64,000 nucleotides of DNA from Lachnospiraceae bacterium (GTDB taxonomy: Bacteria; Bacillota; Clostridia; Lachnospirales; Lachnospiraceae): assembly GCA_019421365.1 (NCBI GenBank), contig JAHZFJ010000003.1:124001-188000 (forward strand), in the 5' to 3' direction. The notes under the pieces were generated by a model, which was not told the origin of the DNA, did no database searches, and saw nothing but the letters and a program-made list of their open reading frames with translations. A program made the translations under genes and the position numbers. Positions 60,271 to 64,000 of this stretch are shown piece by piece (the first letter of the stretch is position 1; the number at the start of each line of letters is the position of its first letter).

Positions 60271-61101
60271 TTAGTTCTCCCTTTCTATACTGTATTTCGC
60301 CCCATTTTCTAATTCTTCTGATGTCATATTACTAATAGCATCAATGATTCGATTTCTAAACGTTGCATTCCCATCGCCTTCCCTCATTTTGCTGTAACCA
60401 ATCTCTCCCGCAAGTCCCATTGCACATACTGCAGCCGCTGCTGCCTCTAAGGTATGCTCAGGATTCGCAACAAGATACGCAGTCATTAAGCCCGATAGTT
60501 GACAACCTGTCCCTGTGATGCGTCCCATTTCTTTGTGGCCATTACGAATTACATAACAGGTACTTCCATCACTAACTAAATCAATTGCCCCAGTAATAAC
60601 AATTACAGATCCGGTTTTTTTAGCAAATGCTTTGATGAAAATAATTGTATCATTCAGATTTTCCTCTGTTACCACATCTGCAATATTGGCATCTACACCT
60701 TTCGTACTTCCGTTTCCTAACGCAAGCGTCTTAATTTCTGATATATTGCCTCGAATTACATCAAACTTAACTTCTTTCATCAGTTTCAATGCGGTATCTG
60801 TTCGTAATTTACTAGCTCCTGCCCCTACGGGATCTAATAGAACTTTATGTCCTAGTTCATTCGATTTCTTTCCTGCTAATAGCATAGAGGGAATTGTATT
60901 ACGATTTAATGTACCTATGTTTATATTCAGACCACCACAGATTGAAGTTATCTCTTCAACCTCCTCCTGGTCATCTGCCATAATAGGACTTCCTCCACAT
61001 GCTAACAAAATATTAGCAACATCGTTCACAGTAACATAATTAGTAATATTATGTACTAAAGGTGCTTTAGTTCTGACATTTTCTAAATACTGATGTAACA
61101 T
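60271..61101 (-). CDS. thiM: Hydroxyethylthiazole kinase
   Basis: A 276-residue kinase that phosphorylates salvaged hydroxyethylthiazole. VHNITNYVTVNDVANILLACGGSPIM (16-41) is the substrate region, VLLDPVGAGASKLR (about 87) is conserved, and the ATP/anion-hole region is GRITGTGCQLSGLM (about 195-208). It is the first gene of the thi operon, 90 bp downstream of the TPP riboswitch terminator, with GGAGATTTGT as ribosome binding site. Confidence 0.95.
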   Translation of the reverse strand: MLHQYLENVRTKAPLVHNITNYVTVNDVANILLACGGSPIMADDQEEVEEITSICGGLNINIGTLNRNTIPSMLLAGKKSNELGHKVLLDPVGAGASKLRTDTALKLMKEVKFDVIRGNISEIKTLALGNGSTKGVDANIADVVTEENLNDTIIFIKAFAKKTGSVIVITGAIDLVSDGSTCYVIRNGHKEMGRITGTGCQLSGLMTAYLVANPEHTLEAAAAAVCAMGLAGEIGYSKMREGDGNATFRNRIIDAISNMTSEELENGAKYSIEREN

Positions 61102-61176
61102 ACAAATCTCCTTTCAAGTTGTCTGAAATGAACAATTCGTAGCGTATTTTATGTAATTGGAGCAAGTTTATTGTAT

Positions 61177-61203
61177 AAAAAAAGCGACACCAAAAGGCAT
61201 CGC
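61177..61203 (-). terminator. Riboswitch expression-platform terminator
   Basis: On the minus strand GCGATGCC-TTTT-GGTGTCGC is followed by TTTTTTT. It lies 25 bp after the TPP aptamer and before thiM, so thiamine pyrophosphate most likely promotes premature termination. Confidence 0.88.
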
Positions 61204-61227
61204 AAAATAAACGTACTCATGCATATG

Positions 61228-61309
61228 TCCCTACGTTGGCATTATCCAAATCAGGTTATGGGTCAAAGCGATACAGCTTACTCTCAGCCCATTTACATGA
61301 GCCCCCCGT
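61228..61309 (-). promoter_or_regulatory. TPP riboswitch aptamer
   Basis: Read on the minus strand, the conserved thi-box elements appear in order: GGGGGGCTC, GGGCTGAGAGTAAG, TTTGACCCATAACCTGATT and GGATAATGCCAACGTAGGGA. These form the pyrimidine-sensing (CTGAGA) and pyrophosphate-sensing (AACCTGAT, GGATAATGCC) arms. It precedes thiM and controls the four-gene operon. Confidence 0.95.
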
Positions 61310-61346
61310 TTTCAAATATATTACAATAATTTTATTAATATGGTCT

Positions 61347-61352
61347 ATTATA
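61347..61352 (-). promoter_or_regulatory. Extended -10 promoter of the thi operon
   Basis: On the minus strand TGATATAAT is an extended -10 box placed about 38 nt upstream of the aptamer. No good -35 is present, which extended -10 promoters tolerate. Confidence 0.5.
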
Positions 61353-61399
61353 TCATCATTTTTTACGATTACAAGTTTAATTTGTAACTTTTTATAATA

Positions 61400-62707
61400 T
61401 TATTTTTGACCTTTGAAAGCCTTTTTACCTAGATAAACCGCTTCCTGACCTAATTGCTCTTCAATTCTAAGAAGCCTATTGTATTTGGCAACACGGTCAC
61501 TTCTTGATGGAGCACCTGTCTTAATTTGACCTGAATTGGTAGCAACAGCGATGTCTGCAAGTGTTACATCTTCTGTTTCTCCCGAACGGTGGGAAACAAC
61601 TGCTGTCCATCTATTACACTTAGCGGCTTCTATCGCCTCTAAAGTCTCTGTTAGTGTGCCAATTTGGTTAAATTTAATTAATACAGAGTTCGATACTTCC
61701 ATATCCATACCCTTTTGGATACGTTTTGTATTGGTTACAAATAGATCGTCACCCACTAATTGAACCTTATCGCCAAGTGCTCTCGTAAGTTTTTCCCAAC
61801 CTTCCCAATCCTCTTCTGCAAGTCCATCTTCAAGAGATTTAACAGGATACCGGTCGCAGATATCTTCCCAATATGCAACCATCTCATCAACAGTTTTATA
61901 TTCTCCAGATTTCCAGAATAGGTATTCTCCTCTTTTACCTGCTTTAGCTGCTTCTTCATACATCTCTGTTGCAGCCGCATCAATCGCAATATAGAAATCT
62001 TCACCCGGTTTATAGCCAGCTTCATCTATAGCTTTAACGATATACTCAAGTGCTTGATCATCCGAATTAAACTTAGGTGCAAAACCACCTTCATCACCAA
62101 CCGCAGTTACATATCCATCACCTTTTAATAACTTCTTAAGCGTATGGAAAACAACAGTACTCCACTCTAGGGCTTCATGGAATGATTTTGCACTAACTGG
62201 CATAATCATAAACTCTTGTATATTCAAACTAGAATCTGCATGCTTACCACCATTAATAATATTCATCATTGGAACCGGAAGAACCTTCGCATTCACACCA
62301 CCAATATATTGATATAATGGAAGTTCAACAGATTCAGCTGCTGCTTTTGCAACAGCTAGAGAGGCTCCAAGTATTGCATTCGCACCAAACTTACCTTTGT
62401 TATCTGTTCCATCAGCTTCAATCATTACACGGTCAATTTCACATTGATTCAAAGCATTTCTTCCTACTAATAACTCTGCTATAGGTCCATTTACATTCTT
62501 TACAGCTTTAAGAACACCATTTCCCATATAACGCTTCTTGTCACCATCACGTAATTCAACTGCTTCGAAAGCTCCTGTTGATGCACCTGATGGTACAGCT
62601 GCTCTACCAATGTTTCCATCCTCGAGTAAAACTTCAACTTCAACAGTAGGATTACCTCTTGAATCAAGAATTTCTCTTGCTTTTACAAGTTTAATTTTTC
62701 TTTCCAT
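61400..62707 (-). CDS. eno: Enolase
   Basis: A 435-residue glycolytic enzyme converting 2-phosphoglycerate to phosphoenolpyruvate. Signature regions: AREILDSRGNPTVEVEV (10-26), NIINGGKHADSSLNIQEFMIMP (about 152-173), AVGDEGGFAP (about 205), SLEDGLAEEDW (metal-binding region, about 290) and VVSHRSGETEDVTLADIAV (about 369-387). Full length. The leader contains an inverted-repeat insertion. The gene ends about 48 bp upstream of the thi promoter, with only a weak hairpin between. Confidence 0.97.
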   Translation of the reverse strand: MERKIKLVKAREILDSRGNPTVEVEVLLEDGNIGRAAVPSGASTGAFEAVELRDGDKKRYMGNGVLKAVKNVNGPIAELLVGRNALNQCEIDRVMIEADGTDNKGKFGANAILGASLAVAKAAAESVELPLYQYIGGVNAKVLPVPMMNIINGGKHADSSLNIQEFMIMPVSAKSFHEALEWSTVVFHTLKKLLKGDGYVTAVGDEGGFAPKFNSDDQALEYIVKAIDEAGYKPGEDFYIAIDAAATEMYEEAAKAGKRGEYLFWKSGEYKTVDEMVAYWEDICDRYPVKSLEDGLAEEDWEGWEKLTRALGDKVQLVGDDLFVTNTKRIQKGMDMEVSNSVLIKFNQIGTLTETLEAIEAAKCNRWTAVVSHRSGETEDVTLADIAVATNSGQIKTGAPSRSDRVAKYNRLLRIEEQLGQEAVYLGKKAFKGQK

Positions 62708-62740
62708 GTTTATAACTTCCTTCCTATACCATTAGTATTT

Positions 62741-62881
62741 AGAAGTCGAATGTCAAAAGGTCTATTTTTCTCTTTCAGATGAATCTAATTGATCCACAAG
62801 TGAATATAGATGGTTGAATGAATAAATATTATTGATTATTCATCAATAACTTTAATTATGACCTTTTGACAGTCGTCTTCT
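62741..62881. mobile_element. MITE-like element with terminal inverted repeats
   Basis: A 141-bp segment bounded by imperfect 22-bp inverted repeats (AGAAGTCGAATGTCAAAAGG... at the left, its complement at the right, 2-3 mismatches). It is flanked by the 12-bp direct repeat CCATTAGTATTT at 62729-62740 and 62883-62894, as expected for a target-site duplication. The interior is non-coding with an inner TATTGAT/ATCAATA stem. It sits in the enolase leader, 34 bp from the start codon, so it lies between the gene and any upstream promoter. Confidence 0.6.
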
Positions 62882-63022
62882 TCCATTAGTATTTCAATAT
62901 AGTACTATCCGCATGAACTGCCTATTTTATTCATTATAATAAGCACATATGGAAAATTACCCTAGCTAAAATTTATAACAATGATACAAAAAAGGTCTTG
63001 TTTAATAATTTGGGTTTTCAAG

Positions 63023-63067
63023 AAAAAACGCTGTAAAATGAATGGTCATCATTTTACAGCGTTTTTT
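63023..63067 (-). terminator. Terminator after the M32 peptidase gene
   Basis: A perfect 19-bp stem (63023-63041 with 63049-63067) with A-run and T-run ends, 11 bp past the stop codon of the peptidase gene. Confidence 0.9.
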
Positions 63068-63077
63068 GAATTTCTTT

Positions 63078-64000
63078 TTATAAGTTATATATTCTTGTAT
63101 ACTTTTCTTTTAAATATCTCACATAATAATCAGCATTTAGTTCTTCACCCATCATATCCATAAGGAGTTCATTGGTATTCTTAGTTGCTCCAAATCTATG
63201 AATATGTTCTTTGAGATATTCACGGATAGGTGCAAGATTACCTTCCTTCAAATACTGTTCAAAAGGCATAAGTGTTTTAATATGATAGTAGATCTGTGCA
63301 GCAACTGCGCTACCTAAAGCATAAGAAGGAAAATATCCAATGCTTCCCATCGACCAATGAACATCTTGAAGAATTCCTTCTTTGTCATTAGATGGTGTAA
63401 CACCTAGATATTCTTCATATTTTTGATTCCAGATTTCAGGTAATTTCATAACATCAATATTACCGTCAAGGAACATCTTCTCGATTTCATAACGAATAAT
63501 TATATGAAGCGTATAAGTTAATTCATCAGCTTCTGTACGGATAAGTGAAGGTACCGATTTATTAATACCTGCAACAAATTGTTCAAGAGACACATCACCT
63601 AATTGTTCTGGGAATGTTTCTTTTAATTTAGGATAGAGTGGAGTCCAGAATTCTTCACTTCTACCGATTACATTTTCAAAGAAACGTGATTGAGATTCAT
63701 GCATACCCATTGATGCACCCTGACCAACAGGTGTTTGCGTAAGTTCATCTGCTATTTGCATTTCATAGATGGCATGGCCACCTTCATGTATTATTGAGAA
63801 TATTGAACTTTCTAAATTGTTTTCATAATAATGAGTTGTTATACGTACGTCATGATTATGTAGGTTTGTAGTGAAAGGATGTTCACTTGCTGCGATTACA
63901 CCTTTCTTAAAGTCAAAACCAATGTATTCAGCAAGGAATCTTCCAAATTCCTCTTGTTTTTTTACATCGTAAGATAAATAGTTATATGATTTATCAATCT
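63078..64000 (-). CDS. M32 family metallocarboxypeptidase, partial
   Basis: The C-terminal 307 residues of a Taq/PfuCP-type carboxypeptidase; the N-terminus lies beyond 64000. The zinc motif HEGGH occurs in SIIHEGGHAIYEMQ, preceded by the family motif HPFTTNLHNHDVRITTHY. Downstream are ESQSRFFENVIGRSEEFW, RTEADELTYTLHIIIRYEIEK (third ligand region) and VHWSMGSIGYFPSYALGS. These enzymes release C-terminal residues from peptides in the cytoplasm. Confidence 0.93.
   Translation of the reverse strand, partial: IDKSYNYLSYDVKKQEEFGRFLAEYIGFDFKKGVIAASEHPFTTNLHNHDVRITTHYYENNLESSIFSIIHEGGHAIYEMQIADELTQTPVGQGASMGMHESQSRFFENVIGRSEEFWTPLYPKLKETFPEQLGDVSLEQFVAGINKSVPSLIRTEADELTYTLHIIIRYEIEKMFLDGNIDVMKLPEIWNQKYEEYLGVTPSNDKEGILQDVHWSMGSIGYFPSYALGSAVAAQIYYHIKTLMPFEQYLKEGNLAPIREYLKEHIHRFGATKNTNELLMDMMGEELNADYYVRYLKEKYTRIYNL

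Overview
The window reads as chromosomal DNA of a low-G+C, anaerobic, spore-forming Firmicute, most likely a Lachnospiraceae member close to the Clostridium (Lachnoclostridium) phytofermentans group. This is inference from gene content: an alpha/beta-type small acid-soluble spore protein, a sporulation-type polysaccharide deacetylase, CdaA/CdaR, DUF4364 and DUF1385 proteins, a clostridial ThiC, GH20 and GH42 glycosidases, AT-rich intergenic DNA and strong GGAGG ribosome binding sites. Most genes lie on the minus strand. No rRNA, tRNA, CRISPR array, prophage or intact insertion sequence was seen.

Layout. 1-5080: a partial flavoprotein, HPr, and the c-di-AMP genes cdaR and cdaA behind two unrecognised membrane proteins. 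5081-9840: an SPFH/NfeD pair, a SpoU rRNA methylase, and the TrkA/TrkH potassium system. 9988-13414: a marR-MATE-aminotransferase-CutA-like operon with a palindrome at its promoter. 13473-18732: a run of small accessory genes (acetyltransferases, a second ClpP behind an AraC regulator, DUF1801, DUF5680, a phosphoesterase, a RibD-like reductase) and a short AraC-like remnant. 18827-26621: deformylase, GH20, prfA, prmC, DUF1385, rpmE, rho. 27182-29934 (plus strand): malic enzyme, YhcC-like radical SAM protein, DUF4364 protein. 30035-38512: the proteostasis block ysxC, lon, clpX, clpP, tig, then glmM. 38949-43667: spore protein, alanine symporter, DJ-1 protein, pyrG. 43782-50484: acetyltransferase, GH42, a decayed ThuA/Gfo locus, deacetylase, FMN-binding lipoprotein, short-chain dehydrogenase, membrane hydrolase. 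50702-57143: a TetR regulator, a pair of ABC exporters behind an ArsR-type regulator, and a nitroreductase. 57279-61352: a thiamine operon thiM-thiE-thiD-thiC under a TPP riboswitch. 61400-64000: enolase and a partial M32 carboxypeptidase.

How parts work together. CdaA makes c-di-AMP, which in other Firmicutes controls potassium uptake through RCK_C domains; a TrkA with such a domain and its TrkH channel lie about 4 kb away. tig-clpP-clpX-lon form a folding and degradation block. The thi genes make the pyrimidine half of thiamine, salvage the thiazole half and couple the two.

No complete new protein system was found. The most unusual signals are in the non-coding DNA. A 199-bp hairpin occurs twice, with base changes on one arm compensated on the other, and one copy sits inside the thi operon. 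A 28-nt hairpin also occurs twice, with a conserved loop and compensated arms. A 141-bp inverted-repeat element flanked by 12-bp direct repeats lies in the enolase leader. Tandem repeats precede tig, and four hairpins lie between lon and ysxC.
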